Notes under the pieces: model-generated | The model's database searches: none | Told to the model about the DNA's origin: nothing | What the model saw: the letters and a program-made list of their open reading frames with translations, nothing else | Program-made: the position numbers and the translations under genes | Shown here: positions 17,505 through 26,611 of the stretch, piece by piece | Position numbering within the stretch: position 1 is the stretch's first letter | How the letters are laid out: each line of letters begins with the position of its first letter | DNA from: Pseudochryseolinea flava | GTDB taxonomy: Bacteria > Bacteroidota > Bacteroidia > Cytophagales > Cyclobacteriaceae | Assembly (NCBI RefSeq): GCF_003286915.1 | Contig: NZ_QMFY01000019.1 | Coordinates: 1 to 64,000 of the forward strand | Length of the DNA stretch: 64,000 nucleotides | Reading direction: 5' to 3'

Positions 17505-18494
17505 ATGATTAAGATACCCCATAAGATAGCAGCAATAGGTTCGGTAATGCTGCCCATCGGAGTTGCCTTGTTGGTTGCGGCCTGCGATGTGTTCAACGAT
17601 GACGTAAAACCTTCGAAACCCGTCATCGAAAATGAAGTACACGTACTCAAACATACCAGTGCTTACATTGATTTTAAATCACTATTGAATACGAATGGCG
17701 AAATACAAGTAGCTATTTCAAAAGCACCACAGAAAGGGATCTTAACAAATGTAGCGCCCGGACTATTAAAATATTCACCCAACCATAATTTTACTCACGG
17801 TCACGACGTTTTTAAGTACGACATTTTCGACGCGTCGCATGCCTTGTTGAAGAGTGATAGCGTGATTATCATTGTAGAAGATGACACAACAAATCTTCCA
17901 TGCGGATTATATGCCCACGACGATGTAGTGACAGCAACCTCCTCACCCGTAGCTATTGAAGTGTGGAAGAATGATATTATCTGCGGCGATACGACCGATT
18001 TGAAAATCGAAGTTTTCCGTCCTAATCATACTTTTCCTCCACATCAGGGTACTGCAGCAATTTCCGGTGGCCACATTTTGTATGAAACAGAACTAACAAC
18101 AAGTGTAGCCGATACCATCATTTACCGAATTTCTCGTATTTCAAATCCGTCCGTGTATGCTTATGCATCAGTGCATGTGTTGATCAATCCGGATGCTTGC
18201 AATTTTACATTGTTCGATGATCAATTTTCGTTTGATAGACCTGTTGGACAGGATACCGTAACCTTACCGGTAACACTCAATGATCTTTTATGCGAGTCCG
18301 TAATTTCTTTTACGATTGAAGAAGAGCCACATCTTGGTGAATACCTGATCGGGCAAAATGCGGAACTCGGGTATTATGTCAAATATCATTATGACTTACC
18401 TGGCCCCGACACCGTTGTCTTCGATAGTCTACTATACAAAGTATGTGTACCAGGTCAATGTAAAACTGGGAGAGCAAGATTTGCCATCTTTTAA
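17505..18494 (+). CDS. Lipoprotein with Ig-like/cadherin-like repeats
   Basis: A 329-aa exported lipoprotein. The signal peptide ends in a lipobox-like LLVAACD, so the mature protein should start with lipidated Cys. The rest is beta-rich, with two or three segments resembling Ig-like or cadherin-type domains (for example SPNHNFTHGHDVFKYDIFD and NDLLCESVISFTIEEEPHLG, both of the form 'pattern seen in Big_9/VCBS tandem domains'). I chose ATG at 17505 rather than 17442 because it puts the signal peptide at the N terminus. It is followed by a terminator and an ECF sigma factor gene. Probably a cell-surface protein of unknown ligand. Confidence 0.75.
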   Translation: MIKIPHKIAAIGSVMLPIGVALLVAACDVFNDDVKPSKPVIENEVHVLKHTSAYIDFKSLLNTNGEIQVAISKAPQKGILTNVAPGLLKYSPNHNFTHGHDVFKYDIFDASHALLKSDSVIIIVEDDTTNLPCGLYAHDDVVTATSSPVAIEVWKNDIICGDTTDLKIEVFRPNHTFPPHQGTAAISGGHILYETELTTSVADTIIYRISRISNPSVYAYASVHVLINPDACNFTLFDDQFSFDRPVGQDTVTLPVTLNDLLCESVISFTIEEEPHLGEYLIGQNAELGYYVKYHYDLPGPDTVVFDSLLYKVCVPGQCKTGRARFAIF

Positions 18495-18517
18495 TCAATA
18501 ACAATCTAACAAGGAAG

Positions 18518-18540
18518 TCCTCATGTTGCATGAGGATTTT
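18518..18540 (+). terminator. Terminator between lipoprotein and sigma factor
   Basis: Eight-base stem TCCTCATG/CATGAGGA (18518-18525 with 18529-18536), loop TTG, then TTTT C TT. It lies 24 bases after the lipoprotein stop. The ATG at 18523, which opens the sigma-factor frame, lies inside this stem, which argues for the downstream ATG at 18550 as the real start. Confidence 0.75.
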
Positions 18541-18549
18541 CTTCATTAT

Positions 18550-19107
18550 ATGACAGTAAACAAAAAACTGTTTGAGCAGTGTAAAAAAAGAGATGGCAGG
18601 GCACAGCGTGAACTGTATGATCTCTTTAAAGCCAGGCTCATGGGGTTGTGCAGACGCTATACAAAAGACCGCGACGATGCGCAGGATCTTTTGCAGGATA
18701 CTTTTATCAAGATCTTCTCGCGAATCGATCAGGTCTCTAGCGAAGAAAAGTTAGAAGGCTGGATGTTATCGGTGGCCGTGAATACCGCCATTGACTTTTA
18801 CCGGCAGAAGAAGCGCAATGAAGTTTTTGTTAGTTCAACCACTGATCACGATGTAGCCGATACCGCGTACGAATTGATCCTCGATAATCTCACCGATGAA
18901 TATCTCATCCAACTTGTTAATGAACTTCCGGATGGATGCCGTGTTGTGTTTAACCTGTCGATTGTTGAAGGATATAGTCATCAAGAAATTTCGAAACTTC
19001 TTGATGTCACTGAGAGTACTTCGCGTTCACAATTGCATTATGCGAAACAACTCTTAAAAGAAAAGCTGAGTAAAGTAGGAATCAAACATTATGAAAAATA
19101 TGCCTGA
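18550..19107 (+). CDS. ECF-family RNA polymerase sigma factor
   Basis: A 185-aa sigma-70 family factor with region 2 (RYTKDRDDAQDLLQDTFIKI, including the DAxDLxQ pattern that contacts -10 DNA and core polymerase) and region 4 (GYSHQEISKLLDVTESTSRS, helix-turn-helix). Region 3 is absent, as in extracytoplasmic-function factors. Start ATG at 18550 (MTVNKKLF) is preferred because the alternative at 18523 lies inside a terminator stem. The downstream gene starts 17 bases before this one stops, so the two are translationally coupled. The signal it answers to is unknown. Confidence 0.9.
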   Translation: MTVNKKLFEQCKKRDGRAQRELYDLFKARLMGLCRRYTKDRDDAQDLLQDTFIKIFSRIDQVSSEEKLEGWMLSVAVNTAIDFYRQKKRNEVFVSSTTDHDVADTAYELILDNLTDEYLIQLVNELPDGCRVVFNLSIVEGYSHQEISKLLDVTESTSRSQLHYAKQLLKEKLSKVGIKHYEKYA

Positions 19108-20572
19108 GAAAGATTTCTGGAATAGCATTAAGACGCGTCTCGGAAATTATGAAGAGGTACCTGCCGATGACGCCTGGCACAAGATCGCCGGCGCGCTCCC
19201 TCCGGCGGTGTCAAACAGGGGAAAACTTAAGAAAGGTATTGGCACCGCCACCGTCTTTATTTTAGGAGCCCTTGCTGGCGCTGGTGTCACCCAATTCTTC
19301 AGTCATCACGATCAGAGAAACGTTACGTCTGAACAAGAAATTGCGGGGAGGGGCCCAAACAATTCTACACGAAATGATGAGCGACGTTTGAAGGATGAAA
19401 TAGCGACTAACGGCCATCGTGATACAAGCTCGTTACAAGTAAGCGATTCCGATCGATCGACCACGACTACTACGACATCGGGTTATCCCTTGATAAATGA
19501 TCCAGGCAAGTCAGGTGGTTTAGAAACTACGGTTGTTGAGCAACATAGCATAGCGAACCTCGCCAGGAGCAGTGACGGGACGCATCCACCATCGTTGTCG
19601 GCAGAGCAGATCAAGCGTCGTAAAAATTCTGATGTGGTCCATTCAGCTGAAGACAACGGCACCGTGCATGCAGAGCAAAGTGCAATAGCAACCGCGGATA
19701 CCAATCCGGTTATTGCTATGAATGATAATAACAGCATCAGCGATAGCGCTAGCGCGGTGCACGATACAGTTGGCAATGCACATGTACCTTCTGTGTCAGC
19801 AAATCTTAGACGTAGAATGTCGGCCAAACCGCGTGGTGATGAAAGCATGGATTCAACCGACACAAGCGTGAAAGAAAGTGAACAGCGCGCTGTAACGAAG
19901 ACGAAGCAAAAAGAAGATTTGCGTAAACCTAAAATATTGCGGAATGCGAACGTCTATGCTGTAATAACGCCGTCGCTTTCTTTTCAGGAAATAACGCCCG
20001 TTAAGACGGATGGTATTGAAGTGCTAGATTTTGAATCGCCTGGTGTGATTGATAACGCGCGCCTCGGATGGTCTTTCGATGCGGGATATCAAGGGGTAAT
20101 CAAAAAGAATCTCGAATGGTACGCGGGACTTTCTTACTATCAACAACAGCAAACCCTGTCATATCGATACAACACAGGCAAGTTCGACGTAACACAAACT
20201 CCAAAGGGCATCACCATGACGCCGCAAACAGCAACAAAGTCATTTAGCTATAACATGCGAAATGTTGGTGCATCGGCTGGTGTGTTTTATACAATAAAGC
20301 AAGGTGGTCTGCGACATAAATTCGGCGCAGGGTTACAATTCCATCAAGGACTGTTGAAGTCAAGTGGTGAGTCTTCTTATAACAATAAACAGTCAAGGTA
20401 CTTGAACTATCAGCTGTCATACCGTCTAGAAATGTCAGCAAACCAACGGTGGAATATCTTTCTTCAGCCCTCGTACACGCATGCAATTATATCAAATGAG
20501 AACTTGCGTGAACCCTTTAAGTTAAAACCTTATCGCGCAGGCATTGGCGTCGGTGCGATCTATCGCTTTTGA
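19091..20572 (+). CDS. Fused anti-sigma-like and outer-membrane beta-barrel protein
   Basis: A 493-aa protein. The N terminus (EKDFWNSIKTRLGNYEEVPADDAWHKI) is the cytoplasmic pattern seen in Bacteroidota anti-sigma-like partners, followed by a transmembrane helix (TATVFILGALAGAGVTQFF, about 55-73). A long low-complexity, Ser/Thr/Asp/Asn-rich region (about 80-285) leads to a C-terminal domain of about 200 residues made of alternating aromatic and charged beta strands typical of PorT-like outer-membrane barrels. A barrel tethered to an inner-membrane helix is unusual; in the paralogous unit at 53.4-55.8 kb these two parts are separate genes. It overlaps the sigma gene by 17 bases. Function inferred. 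Confidence 0.75.
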   Translation: MKNMPEKDFWNSIKTRLGNYEEVPADDAWHKIAGALPPAVSNRGKLKKGIGTATVFILGALAGAGVTQFFSHHDQRNVTSEQEIAGRGPNNSTRNDERRLKDEIATNGHRDTSSLQVSDSDRSTTTTTTSGYPLINDPGKSGGLETTVVEQHSIANLARSSDGTHPPSLSAEQIKRRKNSDVVHSAEDNGTVHAEQSAIATADTNPVIAMNDNNSISDSASAVHDTVGNAHVPSVSANLRRRMSAKPRGDESMDSTDTSVKESEQRAVTKTKQKEDLRKPKILRNANVYAVITPSLSFQEITPVKTDGIEVLDFESPGVIDNARLGWSFDAGYQGVIKKNLEWYAGLSYYQQQQTLSYRYNTGKFDVTQTPKGITMTPQTATKSFSYNMRNVGASAGVFYTIKQGGLRHKFGAGLQFHQGLLKSSGESSYNNKQSRYLNYQLSYRLEMSANQRWNIFLQPSYTHAIISNENLREPFKLKPYRAGIGVGAIYRF

Positions 20573-20584
20573 AAAATGATCTGG

Positions 20585-20617
20585 CAGGCGTTACATTTAT
20601 AGTGTAACGCCTGTTCT
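20585..20617 (+). terminator. Strong hairpin, probable terminator
   Basis: Eleven-base perfect stem CAGGCGTTACA/TGTAACGCCTG (20585-20595 with 20603-20613), loop TTTATAG, followed by only TTCT. It ends the sigma/anti-sigma transcript and lies directly before the oxidase start codon at 20618, so it may also act as a leader element for that gene. The weak T run lowers certainty. Confidence 0.55.
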
Positions 20618-21883
20618 ATGGATCAAACGGCAGCCAATTGGCAAAAGGAAATTTATCTCAATGGTTTTGCAGGACATCGTTCGAAAGTTCCTGTTGATTT
20701 CTCAAGACTTGAAGCCGAAGCAAAACGAATCATGAGTCGTAATGCCTATGCCTACATTGCTGGCGGCGCAGGTGTTGAATCAACGATGACGGGTAATCGG
20801 AAAGCTTTTGATCGCTACAAGATCGTTCCGCGAATGCTTTGCGATGTGGGTGCACGCGATACTTCGATCTCAATCTTTGGCCATACATTGCCTTCTCCTT
20901 TTTTGATGTCACCCGTTGGTGTATTGGAGATGGTTCATTCACAGGCCGATCTCGCGGTGGCAAATGCTGCGAAACGATTGTCGCTTCCCTACATTTTTTC
21001 AAATCAAGCGAGTTTTCCTATGGAGGAATGTGCCGCATTGATGGACACAAGTCCCCGATGGTTTCAATTGTATTGGAGTAAATCGAATGACCTTGTTGAG
21101 AGTTTCGTCCAACGAGCACAACGGTGTGGCTGTACGGCCATTGTTGTTACGCTTGACACAACGTTGCTTGGATGGCGTGCACGAGATCTAGACATTGGCT
21201 ACTTGCCATTTCTCGAAGGGAAAGGAATCGCGCAGTATACATCAGACCCCGTATTTCAAAAGATGATGGACGAGCCAGACCTCGGGCCCGAAGTTCAAAG
21301 AAGAGTCACACCGTCGAGCTTGGTAGGATTAGTGAAGATGGTGAACCGTTATCCCGGCAATGGCTTCTTCAAAAAATTGAGAAGTGGACGTCCCCTGAAA
21401 GCAGTACGGAAATTTGTTAGCACGTATTCAAATCCACGCACAACTTGGAATGACCTAAAACTTCTTCGCGAATACACCTCGCTCCCAATTGTATTAAAAG
21501 GAATTCTTCATCCCGATGATGCCCGGAAAGCAATAGATCATGGCATCGACGGCATCATTGTTTCGAATCATGGTGGACGACAAGTTGATGGAGCTATCGC
21601 AACGTTCGATGCGCTTCCTGCTATTGCAAAAGTAGTTAACAAGAAAATCCCAGTGCTCTTGGATAGCGGTATCCGCGGCGGTGCCGATGCATTCAAAGCA
21701 ATCGCAATGGGCGCCACGGCAGTTTGTGTAGGTAGGCCATATGTTTATGGACTCACCATAGCTGGAGCGCAGGGTGTTTATGAAGTCCTTCGCAACATCA
21801 TGGCTGATTTTGAATTAACGATGGGACTGGCCGGGTGTAGGAATATTCGGGAGATCGTGGAAAATACCCTTGCTCGACCGTAG
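20618..21883 (+). CDS. FMN-dependent alpha-hydroxy acid dehydrogenase/oxidase
   Basis: A 421-aa flavoenzyme of the glycolate oxidase/L-lactate dehydrogenase family. The catalytic and FMN-binding block is VSNHGGRQVDGA (histidine and arginine), followed by VLLDSGIRGG and GATAVCVGRPYVYGL. N-terminal YIAGGAGVE and the PVGVLEMVH segment contain the flavin contacts. The chain is longer than plain lactate oxidases (about 350 aa) and similar to lactate dehydrogenases of the lldD type. Substrate is probably an L-2-hydroxy acid. The stop is 56 bases before the DUF4197 gene. Confidence 0.88.
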   Translation: MDQTAANWQKEIYLNGFAGHRSKVPVDFSRLEAEAKRIMSRNAYAYIAGGAGVESTMTGNRKAFDRYKIVPRMLCDVGARDTSISIFGHTLPSPFLMSPVGVLEMVHSQADLAVANAAKRLSLPYIFSNQASFPMEECAALMDTSPRWFQLYWSKSNDLVESFVQRAQRCGCTAIVVTLDTTLLGWRARDLDIGYLPFLEGKGIAQYTSDPVFQKMMDEPDLGPEVQRRVTPSSLVGLVKMVNRYPGNGFFKKLRSGRPLKAVRKFVSTYSNPRTTWNDLKLLREYTSLPIVLKGILHPDDARKAIDHGIDGIIVSNHGGRQVDGAIATFDALPAIAKVVNKKIPVLLDSGIRGGADAFKAIAMGATAVCVGRPYVYGLTIAGAQGVYEVLRNIMADFELTMGLAGCRNIREIVENTLARP

Positions 21884-21939
21884 AAACTCCTCAAGTTTGA
21901 TGGTAAACTTTTTCTAAATTACCGTCAGTTAAAACCACT

Positions 21940-22659
21940 ATGAAAGGAAAGATTTTTATCGCTACAGTTTTTATCGCTTGCGCTTGTACCTCCGCCCAGA
22001 TTAATCAAACTATGTCAGAGGTTAACAAAGCTTTGGGGTCAGAACAACCGCTCACAACGGACGAAGTGATTGCTGGACTAAAAGAAGCACTCGTGAAAGG
22101 AACATCGGAGGGCTCGGATCAGGCTTCCATGCTTGATGGATATTTCAAGAATCCAGAAATTAAAATTCCATTACCGCCAGATATTCAAAAGATCGAAACC
22201 AAGCTTCGTAATATCGGCCTCGGTAAGGAGGTAGATAAATTTATTCTCACATTAAATCGCGGGGCCGAAGATGCTGCCAAGGAAGCAAAGCCAATTTTTA
22301 TCTCGGCGATTAAGCAAATGACTGTGCAAGATGCATGGGGAATATTAAAAGGCGAGAATAATGCGGCAACGGAATATTTGAAACGCACTACCACGTCGGC
22401 GTTGCGTGAAAAATTTCAACCGGTTATCGCAAACTCGCTCACGAAAGTGGAAGCAACAAAATACTACAGCACCATTGTAACGACCTATAACAAAATTCCG
22501 ATGGTGGAGAAGGTGAACCCTGATCTTAACGACTATGCGACCACCAAAGCCATGGACGGATTATTCCTGTTAATTGCAAAAGAAGAGAAACAAATCCGTG
22601 AGAATCCGTTAGAGCGAACAACAGAAATTCTAAAGAAAGTATTCGGCTACAAAAAATAA
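21940..22659 (+). CDS. DUF4197 exported protein
   Basis: A 239-aa protein with an N-terminal signal and a lipobox-like CAC region (FIACACTSAQ), matching the DUF4197 family, which is widespread and uncharacterised. Conserved elements seen are EVIAGLKEALVKGTSEGSDQ near residue 44, DAWGILKGENNAATEYLKRTT (around 130) and the C-terminal TTKAMDGLFLLIAKEEKQIR. The protein is largely helical. It is located between the FMN oxidase and paaN, but nothing ties the three functionally. Confidence 0.85.
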   Translation: MKGKIFIATVFIACACTSAQINQTMSEVNKALGSEQPLTTDEVIAGLKEALVKGTSEGSDQASMLDGYFKNPEIKIPLPPDIQKIETKLRNIGLGKEVDKFILTLNRGAEDAAKEAKPIFISAIKQMTVQDAWGILKGENNAATEYLKRTTTSALREKFQPVIANSLTKVEATKYYSTIVTTYNKIPMVEKVNPDLNDYATTKAMDGLFLLIAKEEKQIRENPLERTTEILKKVFGYKK

Positions 22660-22715
22660 GACGTAGGCGAACATTTGGGATTGAACTCATTACTCATTAA
22701 CCTAAATATTTTCAA

Positions 22716-24383
22716 ATGACGCCCTTTGAAAAACATAAGGCTTTTATCGATAAAGCGGTAAAGGCATTGCATGAACGAAGTTTTTTCGCAGCGTATCCAG
22801 AACACCCCGCACCTGCCATCTATGGAGAGACTGCGGATGCCGATGGACAACAGACATTTAAAGCTGCACTGAATCAAAAGTTCACAGAACTTCTCCAATC
22901 TGATCCCAACGGTTGGGTTGGACAAGAAGAATCTCCCTATTTACAGGAGCCGCTAAAAATAGCATATCCAAGCTTTGCAGTCTCGACGTTGATTGATCGC
23001 GCAAAATCAAGTTATCATCAGTGGAGAAAAGTATCCGTTGAAAGTCGTGCCGGTATTTTGGTTGAATCTCTTGAACGCATAAAAGGGCGTTTTTTTGAAA
23101 TTGCATACGCAACCATGCACACCACTGGTCAAGGATATATGATGGCTTTCCAAGCATCTGGTCCGCACGCTGCAGACCGTGCTCTTGAAGCTGTGGCAGC
23201 GGGTTATGCAGAACTGCAACGTTTTCCAGCAACGGCACTTTGGGATAAGCCGATGGGAAAGTTTAACATTCAACTGAATAAAGAATGGCGTGCAATACCT
23301 AAAGGTGTGTCCGTTGTGATAGGCTGTTCAACTTTTCCTACCTGGAATTCTGTACCTGGAATTTATGCAAGCTTGATCACAGGAAACCCTGTAATTGTTA
23401 AGCCTCATCCTGGTGCAATTCTTCCCATCGCCATCGTGGTCGCGGAAATTCAAAAGGTACTTGCTGAAAACAATCTTGATCCCAATACCTGCCAACTTGC
23501 GGTCGATACATTCGATAAAATGATCACGAAAGATCTCGCTGAACATCCTGATGTTAAGTTGATAGACTTCACCGGTAACGGTGTGTTTGGAAGCTATCTG
23601 GAAGCGCTTCCTGGCAAAACAGTTTTTACAGAAAAGACTGGTGTGAATTCCGTAATACTTGACTCGGTAGACGACGTTGATAAAGTTGCCGCTAACTTGG
23701 CTTTTGCACTCTCGCTCTACAGCGGTCAAATGTGTACTGCGCCCCAGAACTTTTACATTCCAGCCGAGGGTATTAAAAGTCAAACAGGTGTAATCTCGTT
23801 CGATACATTCGCGCAGAAGTTAGTGGATAACATCAACGGACTTATCGACAACCCGAAGGCAGGTCCATTTGTGCTTGGCGCGGTGCAGAATAAAAAAACA
23901 TGTGACCGTGTTAAAGATGCTGAAAGTCTGCCCGGTAAAGTTTGGTTGACGTCGAGGACGTTCGAAAATCCAATGTTCAAGAACGCCCGCGTGTCAACAC
24001 CCGTCATTGTTGAAGTCGACGCACAAGCAAAAGATGTTTATGCGAAAGAATTGTTCGGTCCCATTGCTTTGCTAATCAAAACTAAAAACACGGATCAATC
24101 TATTTCACTCGCACAACAGATGGCCATGAATCATGGCGCGATTTCATGTGGCGCATATACAACCGATCCTGTCGTGAAAGATAAGATAGCCGATGAAATG
24201 TCATTGGCAGCAACGCCTGTATCATTTAACCTAATCGGCGGTATCTACATGAATCAAAATGCTGCCTTCTCAGATTTTCATGTCACGGGTGGAAATCCAT
24301 CAGGGAATGCGTCGTTCACCAATCCAGAATATGTTGCTAAACGATTTACATGGGTAGGTCATCGTGAGCCGGTAAAAGCCTGA
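22716..24383 (+). CDS. paaN: Phenylacetic acid degradation aldehyde dehydrogenase-fold protein PaaN
   Basis: A 555-aa ALDH-superfamily protein matching the PaaN group (phenylacetic acid degradation, PaaN2 type). The Rossmann portion reads IPKGVSVVIGCSTFPTWNSVPGI, the nucleotide-binding glycines are in FTGNGVFGSYLEALP, and the catalytic cysteine is in SLYSGQMCTAPQNFYIP. PaaN-type ALDHs act on the open-ring semialdehyde in aerobic phenylacetate breakdown. The gene is nearly 30 kb from paaABCD, and no other paa gene adjoins it. Its 3' end overlaps the convergent glycosyltransferase gene by 25 bases. Confidence 0.88.
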   Translation: MTPFEKHKAFIDKAVKALHERSFFAAYPEHPAPAIYGETADADGQQTFKAALNQKFTELLQSDPNGWVGQEESPYLQEPLKIAYPSFAVSTLIDRAKSSYHQWRKVSVESRAGILVESLERIKGRFFEIAYATMHTTGQGYMMAFQASGPHAADRALEAVAAGYAELQRFPATALWDKPMGKFNIQLNKEWRAIPKGVSVVIGCSTFPTWNSVPGIYASLITGNPVIVKPHPGAILPIAIVVAEIQKVLAENNLDPNTCQLAVDTFDKMITKDLAEHPDVKLIDFTGNGVFGSYLEALPGKTVFTEKTGVNSVILDSVDDVDKVAANLAFALSLYSGQMCTAPQNFYIPAEGIKSQTGVISFDTFAQKLVDNINGLIDNPKAGPFVLGAVQNKKTCDRVKDAESLPGKVWLTSRTFENPMFKNARVSTPVIVEVDAQAKDVYAKELFGPIALLIKTKNTDQSISLAQQMAMNHGAISCGAYTTDPVVKDKIADEMSLAATPVSFNLIGGIYMNQNAAFSDFHVTGGNPSGNASFTNPEYVAKRFTWVGHREPVKA

Positions 24384-25732
24384 TCACGTAGCGATACCAT
24401 GGAAAGGATGAGGGATAAAAATTCTTCATCCTTTTCTTTTTGGCTGACAGTGAAACGCGCGAAGTTCTTTTTAAACGAATTGTCCGAGAGTAGGGCATGA
24501 ATCTTTTGCTCAATATCTTCAACACGATCGGACAAGTCTCCTCGTAATCCTAGTTTATGATAGACTACGCGGGAAGAATTTCCAAGGGGATCTGTTTTCT
24601 TATCGATGGGATAAACAAGCATGGGGACACCATGATCAATAGCCTCTTTGATCGAATTTAATCCACCATGGTTGATGAAAAGATCCGCATGCTTTAGGAT
24701 TTCTATTTGTGCTAGCTGCTTGTACAAATACACATGCGTGTATTGTTTGGTAGGAATCATGGTGTGATCAACATCAACAGCGCAAAGCAATATGCACTTA
24801 AGCTTAGCCGTTGCCGCTATAATATGGTTGACCAACGCGATGATTTCATTGTGATATTGGCTCGCACGCGTACCGAAGCTGCAATAGATTACCTTTCGTT
24901 CTTGGGCGGTGGCACGACCGAATATGGCGTCGCGATGTATCAGGAATTCTTGGTTTTTGTTTTCTACCCGTGTGTAATCGACGAATGTTCCGCAGTAATG
25001 TTGATGGCTATTCATCGGCGTCTCGTTAAACTCAAAAGCTTGAGGAGCGAAGATGAATTCTCGAAGGCCACTGATCGTCAAATGAAAACTGGAGTCAGAA
25101 TCCTTAAAGTACACTAAAGGAACGTTATTCCGACGGATGCGTCGCGCGATGATGCCATTGTCGGTAATGCCAAAGCGTAAATATTGGGTGATGCGTTTCA
25201 GAAAGTTTCTGAAACGGATTGCACGATGTGACTTAGTGATAGCCTTAGCTTCGCCGGGTAAGGCGAGACTGTTCATCGGTGGCAATCCTTTAACCAATCG
25301 TAGAGGAAGCATGGTGTGTATCAGTGCAATCTTAATGTTGTCGTCAATCACCTTTCGATAAATTGCAATGAAGTCTGAACTTTGTTGAGCGTCGAGCAAT
25401 ACATGGGTAGGCTTAATGCGCTCCAGTATTTCTACCAATTCGTTTTCTCGCTCGCGATAGAGCGTATCACGCCAACGATCTTTAACCGTGTTGATGTAAA
25501 TAGGTTTTTTTTTAAACACTTCATTGCGCCATTGCTCAAGTCCTAATCCAAACGGTAAGGTTTTCAAAGGGATGTAATCGAACCCTTGGCTAGTTACATA
25601 TTGCTGAAAGAAAGGAACACCTGCAAAAAATATATTGACATGTGTAGCAAGGATTTTTGCGGCATGAAAGCAGGCATTGAAATGGCCAGTACCGTGATAG
25701 ACGAGGAAGAGTAAATTTTCTTTTTTAGACAA
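24359..25732 (-). CDS. GT1-family glycosyltransferase
   Basis: A 457-aa UDP-glycosyltransferase of the MGT/GT1 type. The N-terminal half contains YHGTGHFNACFHAAKIL, typical of acceptor-side beta-alpha-beta folds. The C-terminal donor-binding motif is HADLFINHGGLNSIKEAIDHGVPML, which closely follows the PSPG-like signature including HGG. The acceptor is unknown; related enzymes glycosylate lipids, carotenoids or small phenols. The only in-frame start is TTG at 25732. The gene overlaps the 3' end of paaN on the other strand by 25 bases, and the likely paaN terminator falls inside its coding sequence. Confidence 0.85.
   Translation of the reverse strand: MSKKENLLFLVYHGTGHFNACFHAAKILATHVNIFFAGVPFFQQYVTSQGFDYIPLKTLPFGLGLEQWRNEVFKKKPIYINTVKDRWRDTLYRERENELVEILERIKPTHVLLDAQQSSDFIAIYRKVIDDNIKIALIHTMLPLRLVKGLPPMNSLALPGEAKAITKSHRAIRFRNFLKRITQYLRFGITDNGIIARRIRRNNVPLVYFKDSDSSFHLTISGLREFIFAPQAFEFNETPMNSHQHYCGTFVDYTRVENKNQEFLIHRDAIFGRATAQERKVIYCSFGTRASQYHNEIIALVNHIIAATAKLKCILLCAVDVDHTMIPTKQYTHVYLYKQLAQIEILKHADLFINHGGLNSIKEAIDHGVPMLVYPIDKKTDPLGNSSRVVYHKLGLRGDLSDRVEDIEQKIHALLSDNSFKKNFARFTVSQKEKDEEFLSLILSMVSLRDQAFTGSR
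24403..24441 (+). terminator. Terminator of paaN inside the convergent gene
   Basis: Nine-base perfect stem AAAGGATGA/TCATCCTTT (24403-24411 with 24426-24434), 14-base loop, then TCTTTTT. It is 20 bases after the paaN stop and lies within the last codons of the glycosyltransferase gene on the other strand. Confidence 0.65.
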
Positions 25733-25751
25733 CGATATTGAGTTTAAAGAA

Positions 25752-26561
25752 CTACCTCACTTTTGCAGTACGCATGTAGCGTGAGAATAATTTTGGAAGT
25801 AATCGCTTAAATCGTACACCCAACGTTTCGATACCACCAATATAAACTTCTTCTTTTTTCTTCTCGATGGCATTCACAATACGCGCGGCACACCATGATG
25901 CTGGCTTACCTTTATATTGCGCATCGTCCATTTTGCCAAGGGGAGAACCATCGCCGGTTACAGCAGAAAGTGTAATAGGGGTATGAATGAATCCAGGGCA
26001 AATCATTGTTACCGTAATTTTCTCTTCGACATCCTTCCAAAGTTCGGCACGTAATGAATCAAAAAATCCATGGAGTGCGTGTTTGGAGGCGGCGTATCCC
26101 GAACGATAGGGCGTTCCAAAAATTCCAGTAACACTAGATACCGTAACAAAATGTCCTTGCTTCCGCGCTAGGAAATGAGGAAGAATAAATTTCGTCAACG
26201 CCACCGCGCCGAAATAATTCACTTCCATAATTTGCCGGTCAACTTCTATCAATGTATCCTTTGCAAAACTTCGCTGACTGATTCCGCCGTTATTGACCAG
26301 GATATCTACATGACCGAATACTTGAATGGCAGCGTCGGTAGAGAGCTTAAGTGTTTCTGTTTTTGTGAGATCGAGTGGTAGCGTTCTGATGTTTGCATGC
26401 GTCGACGGTGAGCAGTTTCCCCTCACGCGCTCAAGTTCTTCTTTTCGTCGTGCAGAAAGAATTAAACGAGCGCCTCGTTCAGCAAGTGCATATGCAAGCG
26501 CCTCGCCAATACCGGAAGATGCCCCCGTAATCCAAATAACTTTTCCTTGTAAAGATCCCAT
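25752..26561 (-). CDS. SDR-family oxidoreductase
   Basis: A 269-aa classical short-chain dehydrogenase. The cofactor motif is TGASSGIGEAL (residues 13-23), then NNGGISQ and the catalytic serine and YxxxK tetrad pattern in VSSVTGIFGTPYRSGYAASKHAL. The C terminus resembles DHRS7-like reductases, including GFIHTPITLSAVTGDGS. Substrate unknown, probably a steroid, retinoid or lipid-like alcohol/ketone. It is on the minus strand with the glycosyltransferase gene 19 bases downstream, which suggests one transcript. Confidence 0.88.
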   Translation of the reverse strand: MGSLQGKVIWITGASSGIGEALAYALAERGARLILSARRKEELERVRGNCSPSTHANIRTLPLDLTKTETLKLSTDAAIQVFGHVDILVNNGGISQRSFAKDTLIEVDRQIMEVNYFGAVALTKFILPHFLARKQGHFVTVSSVTGIFGTPYRSGYAASKHALHGFFDSLRAELWKDVEEKITVTMICPGFIHTPITLSAVTGDGSPLGKMDDAQYKGKPASWCAARIVNAIEKKKEEVYIGGIETLGVRFKRLLPKLFSRYMRTAKVR

Positions 26562-26611
26562 AGTTCAAGTTACACCATTACCTTACAATGTTAGGAGCAA
26601 TGGCATGATAG

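Noticed and set aside
19483-19863. Minus-strand 126-codon frame opposite the sigma-linked gene
   Set aside because: It mirrors the Ser/Thr-rich low-complexity part of the fused anti-sigma/barrel gene and has no independent support.
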